NCBI RefSeq assembly: GCF_020034665.1
Contig: NZ_JAIQDI010000001.1
Coordinates: 1,798,001 to 1,862,000 of the forward strand
Length of the DNA stretch: 64,000 nt
Direction of reading: 5' to 3'
DNA from: Niabella beijingensis
GTDB lineage: Bacteria; Bacteroidota; Bacteroidia; Chitinophagales; Chitinophagaceae
Both the position numbers and the translations under genes were made by a program. The stretch's first letter is position 1. Every line of letters begins with the position of its first letter. Below, piece by piece: positions 6,577-14,595 of this stretch. A model generated the notes under the pieces. The model was not told the DNA's origin. It made no database searches and worked only from the letters and a program-made list of their open reading frames with translations.

Positions 6577-7851
6577 ATGTTGCAATTACAAGTATTACGA
6601 CAGGACACAGAGGCTGTTAAGAAACGCCTGGCAGTAAAAAACTTTAAAGAACCGGAACTGGTAGATGCCATCATTGCACTCGACGACCAGCGCAAAAGAT
6701 CGCAGTTAGAGTTTGATACGACCCAGTCACTTGTCAACAGTGCATCAAAAGAGATCGGCCAGCTGATGGCCAAAGGCGATAAAGAAGGTGCCGAGGCCAA
6801 AAAGGCGGAAGTGGCCGCAGCAAAGCAAAAATTACAACCCATCAGCGAACAACTGGCCCGGACAGAAAAAGACCTGCAGGAAAAGCTGGTGCAGCTGCCC
6901 AACCTTCCTTCCCCCCTGGTGCCTCCGGGCAATAGCGCGGAAGACAATGAGGTTGTACGTGAAAATGGCATCAAGCCGGAGTTAAAGGCTGATGCGGTTC
7001 CGCATTGGGATCTTATTAAAACATTTGACCTCGTGGATTTTGAAACCGGGGCAAAAATAACCGGCAGCGGATTCCCCTTGTATAAGGGCCAGGGTGCCCG
7101 GCTGCAACGTGCACTGGTGCAGTATTTCCTGGATCATAATATAGCAGCAGGGTATACCGAGTACCTGCCGCCGTTTATGGTAAATGAGGCTTCTGCCTAT
7201 GGCACCGGACAACTGCCCGATAAGGAAGGACAGATGTACCATATGCCGGCGGATAATTTTTACCTGATCCCGACCTCAGAGGTTCCTGTAACCAATATCT
7301 ACCGCGATACCATCTTAAAACCGGAACAGCTGCCGGTGAAGATGACGGCCTATTCTCCCTGCTTCCGCCGTGAGGCCGGCAGCTTTGGCAAAGACGTGCG
7401 CGGGCTCAACCGGGTGCACCAGTTTGAAAAAGTGGAGATCGTTCAGCTGACCCATCCGGATAAAAGCTATGAGGCACTGGAAGAAATGGTGGCCCATGTA
7501 GAGCAATTGTTACAAAGCCTGGAACTGCCTTACCGGATCCTGCGGCTTTGCGGAGGGGACATGTCCTTTACTTCTGCCCTTACCTACGATTTTGAAGTAT
7601 ACAGCGCCGCCCAGCAACGCTGGCTGGAAGTAAGCTCTACGTCTAACTTTGAAGCATACCAGACCAACCGGATGAAGATCCGCTTTAAAGATGAAAACGG
7701 AAAAACGCAGCTGGCCCACTCGCTGAATGGCAGCTCCCTGGCATTGCCGCGTATCGTAGCCTGCTTGCTGGAGAACAACCAGCAGGACGATAAGATCCTT
7801 CTGCCCAAGGCACTGGTACCCTATTTTGGAAAGGAAGCCATCACAAAATAA
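6577..7851 (+). CDS. serS: Seryl-tRNA synthetase
   Basis: A 424-residue class II aminoacyl-tRNA synthetase that charges tRNA-Ser (and tRNA-Sec where present). Residues 1-105 form the N-terminal antiparallel coiled coil that grips the long variable arm (LDDQRKRSQLEFDTTQSLVN, EQLARTEKDLQEKLVQLPN). The catalytic core follows with motif 2 (YSPCFRREAGSFGKDVRGLNRVHQF) and motif 3 (LNGSSLALPRIVACLLENNQ), plus the serine pocket sequence TSEVPVTN. Length is normal for bacteria. It is a single-gene unit between two related intergenic elements and carries its own -7 box. Confidence 0.98.
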   Translation: MLQLQVLRQDTEAVKKRLAVKNFKEPELVDAIIALDDQRKRSQLEFDTTQSLVNSASKEIGQLMAKGDKEGAEAKKAEVAAAKQKLQPISEQLARTEKDLQEKLVQLPNLPSPLVPPGNSAEDNEVVRENGIKPELKADAVPHWDLIKTFDLVDFETGAKITGSGFPLYKGQGARLQRALVQYFLDHNIAAGYTEYLPPFMVNEASAYGTGQLPDKEGQMYHMPADNFYLIPTSEVPVTNIYRDTILKPEQLPVKMTAYSPCFRREAGSFGKDVRGLNRVHQFEKVEIVQLTHPDKSYEALEEMVAHVEQLLQSLELPYRILRLCGGDMSFTSALTYDFEVYSAAQQRWLEVSSTSNFEAYQTNRMKIRFKDENGKTQLAHSLNGSSLALPRIVACLLENNQQDDKILLPKALVPYFGKEAITK

Positions 7852-7890
7852 AGGGCCTTTGCTGAGAGCTGAAGGCGATGAGCTGTCCGG

Positions 7891-7997
7891 TTTGAGAATT
7901 GGGAAGTCCGCTATAAGTTATCAATGAACATAATGATATTTCAACCTGGAATGATTGTGTTGTTTGAAACCGTTTCTTCGATCCCGATTCTCAATTC
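7891..7997. repeat. Intergenic element with inverted GAGAATT ends, copy 2
   Basis: Between serS and pnuC, TTTGAGAATT (7891-7900) and CCCGATTCTCAATTC (7983-7997) repeat the two end sequences of the element upstream of serS. The interior (about 80 nt, AT-rich) differs. Further CTCAATTC words follow to about 8013. Confidence 0.5.
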
Positions 7998-8053
7998 CCG
8001 CCCTCAATTCCTGATCTCTTCGCATCTCCTGATATCACGCCACATAAAAATCG

Positions 8054-8728
8054 TTGAACAATATTTTTGACATACAAACTGAATTCTTCAACATCCTGGG
8101 CTACTCCATGAGTTACCTGGAATTCTTTGGCGTGCTCACCGGTCTTGCAGCTACCTGGCTTTCTGCCCGGGCACACATTGTCAGCTGGCCGGTGGGCATT
8201 ATTAATGTAGCACTCTCTTTCTGGCTGTATTACCAGGTGCATCTTTATCCGGATATGCTGTTGCAGGTTTTTTTCTTTATCACCAACATCCTGGGATGGT
8301 GGCGGTGGGCGCATCCCGGAACTTTTGAAGCAGATACAAAAAGACAGCTGAAAATAAGTTTTATGAAACCGGCACAGCGGACGCTTACCATTGTCCTCGC
8401 CGGTGCAGGCACATTGCTGCTGGGTAATTTTGCCGGACGCCTCCACTACTGGTTCCCCAACATTTTTTCAGCGCCCAGCTCTTTTCCTTTTGCCGACTCT
8501 TTCATTATGGTGATGAGCATCCTGGCCACGTTTTACATGATCCAGAAAAAGATCGAATGCTGGATCATCTGGCTGCTGGTGGATGTAGCTGCCACCATTT
8601 TATATTACGTCAAGGGAATTAAATTCTATAGTTTACAATACGGCATTCTTACGCTTGTTGTGATCTTTGGCCTGATTCACTGGATGCGGGAATACAGGTC
8701 TTATACAGCAAACCGGGAAACCATTTAA
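8054..8728 (+). CDS. pnuC: Nicotinamide riboside/mononucleotide transporter PnuC
   Basis: A 224-residue inner-membrane protein with about seven helices. The family signature is clear: VSWPVGIINVALSFWLYYQVHLYPDMLLQVFFF and ITNILGWWRWAHP, with Trp/Asn residues lining the nicotinamide riboside path, and a C-terminal WIIWLLVDVAATILYYVKG. It imports vitamin B3 ribosides for NAD synthesis, and a kinase (NadR/NMRK) normally traps them inside; none is adjacent. The start is uncertain. TTG 8054 gives the usual N-terminus, while ATG 8108 is possible because a TATTTTTG -7-like word lies at 8062-8069. The gene converges with an outer-membrane protein 5 nt away. Confidence 0.93.
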   Translation: MNNIFDIQTEFFNILGYSMSYLEFFGVLTGLAATWLSARAHIVSWPVGIINVALSFWLYYQVHLYPDMLLQVFFFITNILGWWRWAHPGTFEADTKRQLKISFMKPAQRTLTIVLAGAGTLLLGNFAGRLHYWFPNIFSAPSSFPFADSFIMVMSILATFYMIQKKIECWIIWLLVDVAATILYYVKGIKFYSLQYGILTLVVIFGLIHWMREYRSYTANRETI

Positions 8729-8733
8729 ACCGG

Positions 8734-9522
8734 CTAAAACCGGTAACCGACCGCGATCTGTGCCTGCCAGATCAGCTCGGCAAAAGATCTTTCCCGGTGG
8801 TATTCCACACCATCCTTCCATACCGAAGACCGGTCATCACCCAACGGCACACCGGCACTCAGTTCCGGGATCAGTACCCAGTGGTTGCCGGTATTGATTT
8901 TGCAGCCCGTGACAAACAAAAAGCCTCCGCGCGTTATCCGCTCCGTAACAGACCTGGCAACATATTTTTCGGTGAGCACCAGCTGTTCCCTGTATAACTG
9001 GTCCTGACTCCAGAGAAAAAGATCCGTCCCTATCAGGAAATTAACGCGTGTATAGGGATGGGGGGTATAACGCAGACTTACAGCTCCGCCGAAGGAGCTC
9101 CTGCCGATACCGGCATGTGGGGCAACCGCAGCGCTGAGCCGGTTATACAAAAAACGCCTTTCATAACTCAGGTACACTGCAGAAATGCCCTCGTCCACTC
9201 CAAACCGCTTGAAACCCGCAGCCAGCAGGTTATTACCGGGCTCAAAAGGAGGACGCCGGACCCGGGTCCGGACGCGCTCCCGGAACGATTGCGGATCCGG
9301 ACCTGCCGTTCCTGTTTGTTCAACGATCGTGTGTACCTGCCGCTTATCGATCCGGTATTGCCGGCCGCTGCTGTCGCCGGGCATGCTGTATACAATCGTA
9401 TGCCTTCCGTTTTTTATGATGGAGGCATCGATCGTGTCCTTTCGCAGTGTAACAATTTTGTCCTGGCTGAAACAGTAACTGGTAATAACAAGCAGGCAGC
9501 AGGTCAGCGGTTGTTTTTTCAT
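8734..9522 (-). CDS. Secreted protein, probable outer-membrane beta-barrel, unknown function
   Basis: A protein of 262 residues with a signal peptide (MKKQPLTCCLLVITSYCFSQ). Residues about 21-70 form a short beta segment (KIVTLRKDTIDASIIKNGRHTIVYSM) like the small beta domain seen before many Bacteroidota barrels. The rest alternates polar/hydrophobic strands (GISAVYLSYERRFL, AGIGRSSFGGAVSLRYTPHP, HWVLIPELSAGVPLG) and ends in the aromatic residue of GYRF, as outer-membrane barrels do. An in-frame ATG at 9534 is also possible; 9522 gives the cleaner signal peptide. No specific family was recognised. Confidence 0.72.
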   Translation of the reverse strand: MKKQPLTCCLLVITSYCFSQDKIVTLRKDTIDASIIKNGRHTIVYSMPGDSSGRQYRIDKRQVHTIVEQTGTAGPDPQSFRERVRTRVRRPPFEPGNNLLAAGFKRFGVDEGISAVYLSYERRFLYNRLSAAVAPHAGIGRSSFGGAVSLRYTPHPYTRVNFLIGTDLFLWSQDQLYREQLVLTEKYVARSVTERITRGGFLFVTGCKINTGNHWVLIPELSAGVPLGDDRSSVWKDGVEYHRERSFAELIWQAQIAVGYRF

Positions 9523-9653
9523 AAATAATAACATAAATGGAGGTTTGATTTTACGTTACCGTTCAGAACGCAGGAAAATGATCGTTCGCAACATACCGGT
9601 TTTCCGGTATTTTAACGGCGTTATCCCAAAACATAAAAATAATTGTCACAGAA

Positions 9654-9684
9654 TTGTAAGTTGGCTTATTTATTGCTAATTTTA
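9654..9684 (+). promoter_or_regulatory. Probable promoter of first cytochrome c gene
   Basis: TTG (9654-9656), 20 nt, then TAATTTTA (9677-9684): a near match to the Bacteroidota consensus, with A instead of the final G. The start codon is 15 nt further on. Confidence 0.4.
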
Positions 9685-9699
9685 TAAAAACCATCATTT

Positions 9700-10017
9700 A
9701 TGAAAAAGATAATCATAGGCGCATATATGCTGATCGTTGCAGCAGTTGCCTGTACGCCCAAGGCGTCTCCGTCAGCTACGGACGCCGTCATCCCGGAGGC
9801 TGCCAGTGTCAGCAGTGATCAGGCAACGGTTGATGCCGGTCATACGATCTTTACCACAAAATGTACAAAATGCCATGGCGCAAAGGACAAGGCTGTCGCA
9901 TCCAAATCTTACGAAGAGTTAAGACCGGTTCTCGCCTCTATGTCTAAAAAGGCAAAACTGAGCAAGGAAGAGATCCAGCAGGTTTCCGCTTATGTTTATG
10001 CCAATGCAAAAAAATAA
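9700..10017 (+). CDS. Small c-type cytochrome lipoprotein
   Basis: A 105-residue lipoprotein. The lipobox AAVAC gives Cys18 as the lipidated residue. One class I cytochrome c domain follows: heme motif CTKCH (Cys55, Cys58, His59) and a later Met in LASMSKKAKLSKEEIQQVSAYV as likely axial ligand. It is an electron carrier tethered to a membrane and facing the periplasm; the redox partner is unknown. It is followed by a strong terminator and then by a paralogue of the same design. The short length (about 75 residues after the linker) is minimal for a mono-heme domain. Confidence 0.88.
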   Translation: MKKIIIGAYMLIVAAVACTPKASPSATDAVIPEAASVSSDQATVDAGHTIFTTKCTKCHGAKDKAVASKSYEELRPVLASMSKKAKLSKEEIQQVSAYVYANAKK

Positions 10018-10045
10018 GGGCCTCTTCTTTTTAAGAAATACCATT

Positions 10046-10077
10046 CCTCCTTTTAACAGGAGGTTTTTTATTTTTTT
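10046..10077 (+). terminator. Rho-independent terminator
   Basis: CCTCCT (10046-10051) pairs with AGGAGG (10058-10063) over a 6-nt loop, followed by TTTTTTATTTTTTT. It separates the two cytochrome genes, so each has its own transcript. Confidence 0.8.
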
Positions 10078-10118
10078 AACATCATATAATTAATATTGCA
10101 GAAACCCATCAGAAAAAT

Positions 10119-10448
10119 ATGAAGAAATTAGCAGTTCCGTTTGTTGTAGCTACTGTTATCATTTTCGGATGTACCCGCAAAGCGGCCCCCACCATACCCG
10201 AGCGGCCGGTGGAACCAGTAAGCGGTAACAAAGTTGATACAGCGGACTTCAGCTCCAGCAATCCCCTGGTAGCCGGTAAAGCCATTTACAAGATCAAGTG
10301 TACGACCTGTCATAAAGAAAAGAATGTGACCGACTGGACACAGGAGGAATGGAAGCCCATCCTGAATTCGATGGTAAAAAAAGCAAAGCTCAACGAGCTG
10401 CAGATCTCACAGGTAACCCAATATGTGAACGCCAATGCGAAGCAGTAG
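10119..10448 (+). CDS. Small c-type cytochrome lipoprotein, paralogue
   Basis: A 109-residue lipoprotein (lipobox IIFGC, Cys18) with heme motif CTTCH (Cys61, Cys64, His65) and the C-terminal helix MVKKAKLNELQISQVTQYVNANAK. This tail closely parallels the preceding gene (MSKKAKLSKEEIQQVSAYVYANAK), so the pair arose by tandem duplication. A Pro-rich linker (about 20-45) separates lipid anchor and heme domain. The inserted WTQEEWKPIL differs from the first copy's SYEELRPVL, so the partners may differ. It ends 27 nt from the convergent GH25 gene. Confidence 0.88.
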   Translation: MKKLAVPFVVATVIIFGCTRKAAPTIPERPVEPVSGNKVDTADFSSSNPLVAGKAIYKIKCTTCHKEKNVTDWTQEEWKPILNSMVKKAKLNELQISQVTQYVNANAKQ

Positions 10449-10475
10449 GTAACCGTACCGGGTGCCCCGCTTTTG

Positions 10476-11270
10476 TTACTTCAGCAACAGGGTGCGAAAG
10501 GCAACGGAATCGCCGTTGAACACGTTGAAATCCACATTGGCATTGATCCCGTTCACATGCCCGGCGTCGTTGTGCTGCCACAGGGTCCAGGAGCGCTTGA
10601 TCCGCGGCTTCCGCTTCTCATAGTAATGTGCCACCCACAGCGGGTATTCATCAAATGATTTTCCCAGGTATTTTTCATAAAAATCAGCATTGGTATAAAT
10701 TACCGGTTTTACGCCATAGTGCTGCTCTATCAGCCGCAGCCAGGTTGTTGCACGTGCCCGGATCTCGGCAGGGGAAAGGTTATTGGTCTGTTCCACATCC
10801 AACACAGGCGGCAGGTCCCCGGGTTTTAATGCTACGTTCCGGATAAAGTTCATGGCCTGTTTTACCGGATCTTTTGACGGAATAAAAAAATGATAGGCCC
10901 CGCCCGGTATCCCGTTTTTACGGACCGCCTTCCAGTTGCGCCGGAACTGGATATCCAGGTCGCGTTCCCCTTCCGTAGCTTTGATAAAGGCAAAGCTGAT
11001 CCGGATGTTCTGGATGTTCATGGCGCGCACCTCAGCCCAATCAATATTTTTCTGATAACGCGACACGTCGATGCCGTGAACCGAATAATCCACCGGGATC
11101 TCGATACCGAATTCCGGATAACGTTTTACTTCCACTTCAAACCGCCGGCTCCAGTCCAGCAAAAACAGCGCTCCGATTAACACTACCAGTACAAGCAGGG
11201 ACAATAGGATCCGCCACCGGTAAGACAACATCTTATTCTTTTTTCTTTTTCGTTTTTTCCTGACAGCCAT
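10476..11270 (-). CDS. GH25 family muramidase (lysozyme), membrane-anchored
   Basis: A 264-residue protein. A very basic N-terminus (RKKRKRKKNK) and one membrane helix (about 19-40, WRILLSLLVLVVLIGALFLL) anchor a GH25 domain (about 60-264). The family residues are visible: HGIDVSRYQ (first Asp), FAFIKATEG, GAYHFF, PPVLDVEQ (the Asp/Glu pair that catalyses 1,4-beta-muramic bond cleavage), and PLWVAHY...WTLWQHND. It cuts peptidoglycan in the periplasm, for remodelling rather than lysis since it stays anchored. It starts directly after the U-tract of an upstream terminator, with a -7 element on the other side of that hairpin. Confidence 0.93.
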   Translation of the reverse strand: MAVRKKRKRKKNKMLSYRWRILLSLLVLVVLIGALFLLDWSRRFEVEVKRYPEFGIEIPVDYSVHGIDVSRYQKNIDWAEVRAMNIQNIRISFAFIKATEGERDLDIQFRRNWKAVRKNGIPGGAYHFFIPSKDPVKQAMNFIRNVALKPGDLPPVLDVEQTNNLSPAEIRARATTWLRLIEQHYGVKPVIYTNADFYEKYLGKSFDEYPLWVAHYYEKRKPRIKRSWTLWQHNDAGHVNGINANVDFNVFNGDSVAFRTLLLK

Positions 11271-11300
11271 AAAAAAACCGGGTCCTCCTCACGGACCCGG
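11271..11300 (-). terminator. Terminator abutting the GH25 start codon
   Basis: On the minus strand CCGGGTCC and GGACCCGG (8-bp stem, 7-nt loop) precede seven T residues, and the next base is the A of the GH25 ATG. It ends the transcript of the RAYT-like gene. Confidence 0.8.
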
Positions 11301-11308
11301 CAAAATTA
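11301..11308 (-). promoter_or_regulatory. -7 element (TAATTTTG) for GH25 gene, overlapping terminator
   Basis: TAATTTTG lies directly upstream of the hairpin. Transcripts from it would start within the 5' arm, breaking the hairpin for the gene's own message while leaving it intact for read-through from upstream. No -33 TTG was seen. Confidence 0.45.
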
Positions 11309-11330
11309 TTTGTTTAAGGCTGATATTCTT

Positions 11331-11960
11331 CTAGCGCCTGTTAAATTTTGTCTTAAATACGCTTTTCCGGTTTTCAATATCATCCAGGGCCTGCTCCACT
11401 GCACCCAGGCGGGTGATTTTGACCAGGCCTTCCCGCCCGGTTTCGTAATCGGTGGCCGAGCTGTAAATAAAATCAGAAGCATACCGCACAATACGCTCCT
11501 GCACGGGTATATTGTGTATCAGCTCCAGGTGTTCGGCCATGATCTCCGGGCGTGCAAGATCAATGGAAAGCATTTCTTTTACACGCTTCCATACTTCCAG
11601 TTTCTTTTGTGTACCCAGGAACCCGTGGCTTTTCTGAAAATGCCCCATAAGCCATTGCTGCCGCTCTTCCGGCTCATTGGAGATCGCCTCCATTACCTTT
11701 TCTGTAGTAAACTGCATGAAAGCGGTTCTTAATTCCTTAAAGGAAACATTTTTCTGAACCTGGCAGATGATGTACAGTTTATTGGGCATCAGACACCAGC
11801 CATATACAATCAGCCCCTTGCTGGTAATATAATGGTTGAGGGTGTGTACAATGATCTGTTTGTACACCGGCCTTACAAAAACATCGGTGAGATCCATGGT
11901 CTCGAGCGTCAGAAAATAACAACCATGATCATCAAATGATATAACCCGTTCGTTCTCCAT
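11331..11960 (-). CDS. RAYT/Y1-transposase-like protein lacking catalytic residues
   Basis: A 209-residue homologue of the REP-associated tyrosine transposases common in Bacteroidota. The framework is kept: YFLTLETMDLTDVF, the helix before GWCLMPN, FKELRTAFMQFTTEKV, RQQWLM, LIHNIPVQERIV and DFIYSSATDYETGREGLV. The metal-binding HUH pair, normally in MPNHxH, is replaced by PNKLY (Lys61, Tyr63). The residue aligned with the usual Tyr of YIHNNP is Leu (ELIHNIP), and the WQQDNHP motif is not preserved. The reading frame is intact, so this is a probably domesticated, inactive relative that could still bind DNA or RNA hairpins (inference). It is followed by a terminator. Confidence 0.8.
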   Translation of the reverse strand: MENERVISFDDHGCYFLTLETMDLTDVFVRPVYKQIIVHTLNHYITSKGLIVYGWCLMPNKLYIICQVQKNVSFKELRTAFMQFTTEKVMEAISNEPEERQQWLMGHFQKSHGFLGTQKKLEVWKRVKEMLSIDLARPEIMAEHLELIHNIPVQERIVRYASDFIYSSATDYETGREGLVKITRLGAVEQALDDIENRKSVFKTKFNRR

Positions 11961-12174
11961 GACTAATTTATCCGAACATTTGATTCAGTGATTTCATGTT
12001 CATTCCGCAGAATGTGCATTAACTGTTAATGTCTATTCAGGGCAAAACTTGTTCCAATTATTGCAATCCGCGTATAAATTTCACGAAAATCACCACAAAC
12101 ACAAACACGCAAAATTTACTTGACTAATAATCAAGGAGTAAGAATAAGGCTTTTTCTTAATATTTTAAAAAAAA

Positions 12175-14529
12175 TCAGGATAAAATTTTCAGACGGGCAT
12201 AATTCAGGAGGATTTTCTTTTCTCCGTTGGTGTCAAACCGGATGATTGCCATCTTATTGTGCTGGTTTCCTTCCAGCCGCATCACTTCCCCGAAACCGAA
12301 CTTCTGATGCTCCACTTTCTGTCCGGCAGCAATCTCACTGATATCACTGGCCTGAAAATCAGCAGAAGGAGTATGCTCTACTACTTTTTTGGGTTCAGGT
12401 TTTGGGCCCAGGTATTCCGGTGTTGTTTTTTTTGAAGGCGGTGGCCCGTATTTATTTTCCGCAGCAGCCGCGCTTTTTCCGGCACCCCATCCTCCCTGCA
12501 TCCGCTCGTAAACAGAGCCCGTGCTTCCAAAACCATACGAGCTTTGCATCCGGGTGCCGCCACCGGCATAGGTATTGTCGATATAATCTTTGGGCAGTTC
12601 TTCTATAAAGCGGCTCGGTTCATTCTGAACCAGGGATCCGAATTTATAGCGGGTATTTGCGTAAGTGATCCATAGTTTTTCTTTTGCCCTTGTTACCACC
12701 ACGTAGAACAGCCGGCGCTCTTCCTCCAGTTCTTCCCGGGTATTAATGCTCATGGCATTGGGAAACAGCTGTTCTTCCACTCCCGCAGCAAAAACACAGG
12801 AGAACTCCAGCCCCTTGGCCGCGTGGATGGTCATAAGTTTTACCGTATCGGAGTTGGGGTCCTTATTGTCGGCATCCGTAAGCAGGGTGATCTGCTGCAG
12901 GTAAGCCCCCAGGCTTTTGTCGATGACCTCGCCTTCCTCATTGTCCGGGCTTTCCACCCATTCCTTAATAGAATTCAGCAACTCCTGTATGTTTTCATAA
13001 CGCTGCAGCCCTTCGGTGCTCTTATCGTTAAAAAGTTCTTTTACCAGGTTGGTTTGTTTTCCTACATGAAAGGCCACATCATAGGCATTTTGTTTTTCCA
13101 GCATGCTGGAAAAACTGCGGATCATTACTACAAAATCCTGGATCACGTTCAGTGTGCCCGAGCGGAAACCAAACTGGTCCGCTTTTTCAAGCACCTCCCA
13201 CATCGTGAGCTGATGCGTGTTCGCCAGCAGCAATATCCGGTCGATGGTGGTTTTTCCGATGCCCCGTACCGGGTAATTGATGATCCGTTTGAGGGCTTCT
13301 TCATCACGGCTGTTTACGATCAGCCGCAGGTAAGCTACCAGGTCCCTGATCTCCTTGCGCTGGTAGAAGCTGATGCCTCCATACATGGTATAGGGAATGT
13401 TCATCCGCCGGAGCGATTCTTCAAATGCACGGCTTTGTGCATTGGTGCGGTACAGGATCGCAAAGTCGCGGTTCGAATAATGGTTCCGCAGTTTCTGCTC
13501 CTGGATGGTATCCGCTACAAATTTGCCTTCATCATTGTCCGTCATGGTACGGACGATCTTGATCTTTTCGCCATGGGCATTTTCGGTGAACAGCACCTTA
13601 GGGATCTGCGCCTTGTTGTTGCTGATGACCTCATTCGCCACATGGATGATATTTTGTGTGCTGCGGTAATTCTGCTCCAGCTTTACCACTTTCACATCGT
13701 CATAGTCTTTCTGAAATTGCAGAATGTTCTGAATGGTTGCGCCCCGGAAGCTATAAATGCTCTGGGCATCGTCTCCCACCACGCACACATTTTCATGCAT
13801 GGCACCCAGCAGTTTTACAATTTCATACTGTGCCGGGTTGGTATCCTGGTACTCATCGATCATGATGTACCGGAATTTATGCTGGTACTTGCTGAGCACC
13901 TCCGGAAAGCTTTTTAACAGCTCATAAAATTTCAGCAGGAGGTCATCAAAATCCATGGCACCGTTCTTAAAACAACGTTTGCAATAGGCATCATAGATCT
14001 TTGCGATAGCCGGGCGGTTGGCGCGCAGGTCTTCCTGCTGTATATGGTAATCCGTAGCGTATTCCATCGGACTTACCAATGCATTCTTGGCAGAAGAGAT
14101 CCGGTTATAAACCGTAGCCGGTTTGTACAGTTTATCATCCAGCTGCATCTCATTGATCACGGTCTTTACCACGCTTTTCGCATCATCGGTATCATAGATG
14201 GTAAAGCTGTTGGGGTACCCCAGGCGGTGCGCCTCAGACCGGAGGATTCTTGCAAAAACACTGTGAAAAGTGCCTATATATAAATTGCGCGCTTCATTGT
14301 TGCCGAGTATCCGTTCGATCCGCTCCTTCATTTCCCGCGCAGCCTTATTGGTAAAGGTAAGCGCCAGGATGTTAAAGGCATCGATGCCCCGGGCCATGAG
14401 GTGTGCAATACGGGTGGTAAGTACTTTGGTTTTTCCGCTGCCGGCCCCGGCAATGATCATCAACGGGCCATCAATATGTAACACGGCTTCTCGCTGCCGC
14501 TCATTCAATCCTGCTAAATAATCCTGCAT
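12175..14529 (-). CDS. pcrA: UvrD/PcrA-type superfamily 1 DNA helicase
   Basis: A 784-residue SF1A 3'-5' helicase with all core motifs: Walker A GAGSGKTKVLTTRI, motif Ia TFTNKAAREMKERI, motif II MIDEYQDTNPAQ, motif III VGDDAQSIYSFRGA, motif IV LEQNYRS, motif V TIHAAKGLEFSCVF and motif VI EERRLFYVVVTRAKEKL. The C-terminus after a Pro/Lys linker (about 700-784) is a PcrA-like Tudor fold (GQKVEHQKFGFGEVMRLEG). It acts in nucleotide excision repair, mismatch repair and removal of protein roadblocks. ATG 14529 (MQDYLAGLN) is chosen because the upstream TTG at 14562 would lie within the -33 promoter element. The symbol pcrA/uvrD is interchangeable here. Confidence 0.95.
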   Translation of the reverse strand: MQDYLAGLNERQREAVLHIDGPLMIIAGAGSGKTKVLTTRIAHLMARGIDAFNILALTFTNKAAREMKERIERILGNNEARNLYIGTFHSVFARILRSEAHRLGYPNSFTIYDTDDAKSVVKTVINEMQLDDKLYKPATVYNRISSAKNALVSPMEYATDYHIQQEDLRANRPAIAKIYDAYCKRCFKNGAMDFDDLLLKFYELLKSFPEVLSKYQHKFRYIMIDEYQDTNPAQYEIVKLLGAMHENVCVVGDDAQSIYSFRGATIQNILQFQKDYDDVKVVKLEQNYRSTQNIIHVANEVISNNKAQIPKVLFTENAHGEKIKIVRTMTDNDEGKFVADTIQEQKLRNHYSNRDFAILYRTNAQSRAFEESLRRMNIPYTMYGGISFYQRKEIRDLVAYLRLIVNSRDEEALKRIINYPVRGIGKTTIDRILLLANTHQLTMWEVLEKADQFGFRSGTLNVIQDFVVMIRSFSSMLEKQNAYDVAFHVGKQTNLVKELFNDKSTEGLQRYENIQELLNSIKEWVESPDNEEGEVIDKSLGAYLQQITLLTDADNKDPNSDTVKLMTIHAAKGLEFSCVFAAGVEEQLFPNAMSINTREELEEERRLFYVVVTRAKEKLWITYANTRYKFGSLVQNEPSRFIEELPKDYIDNTYAGGGTRMQSSYGFGSTGSVYERMQGGWGAGKSAAAAENKYGPPPSKKTTPEYLGPKPEPKKVVEHTPSADFQASDISEIAAGQKVEHQKFGFGEVMRLEGNQHNKMAIIRFDTNGEKKILLNYARLKILS

Positions 14530-14534
14530 GGGCG

Positions 14535-14563
14535 CAAGGTACGAAGCAGAACGCTGGTACAAA
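14535..14563 (-). promoter_or_regulatory. Probable promoter of pcrA
   Basis: The minus strand reads TTTG (14563-14560), 18 nt, then TACCTTG (14541-14535), five bases before the ATG. It is a near consensus match, and implies a very short leader. Confidence 0.4.
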
Positions 14564-14595
14564 AAGATTCCGTAAGTTTTTTGCTAAAAGTATGA

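Noticed and set aside
7975..8000. tRNA T-arm-like TTCGATCCC
   Set aside because: No cloverleaf, acceptor stem or CCA region surrounds it; it is part of the intergenic repeat.
11331..11960. Active IS200/IS605 insertion sequence
   Set aside because: Key catalytic residues are replaced and no flanking element ends are seen; the homology is to the RAYT group, not a mobile IS.
12823..13917. Long plus-strand reading frame (364 codons)
   Set aside because: It lies fully antisense to pcrA, whose motifs are intact, and its translation has no recognisable domain.
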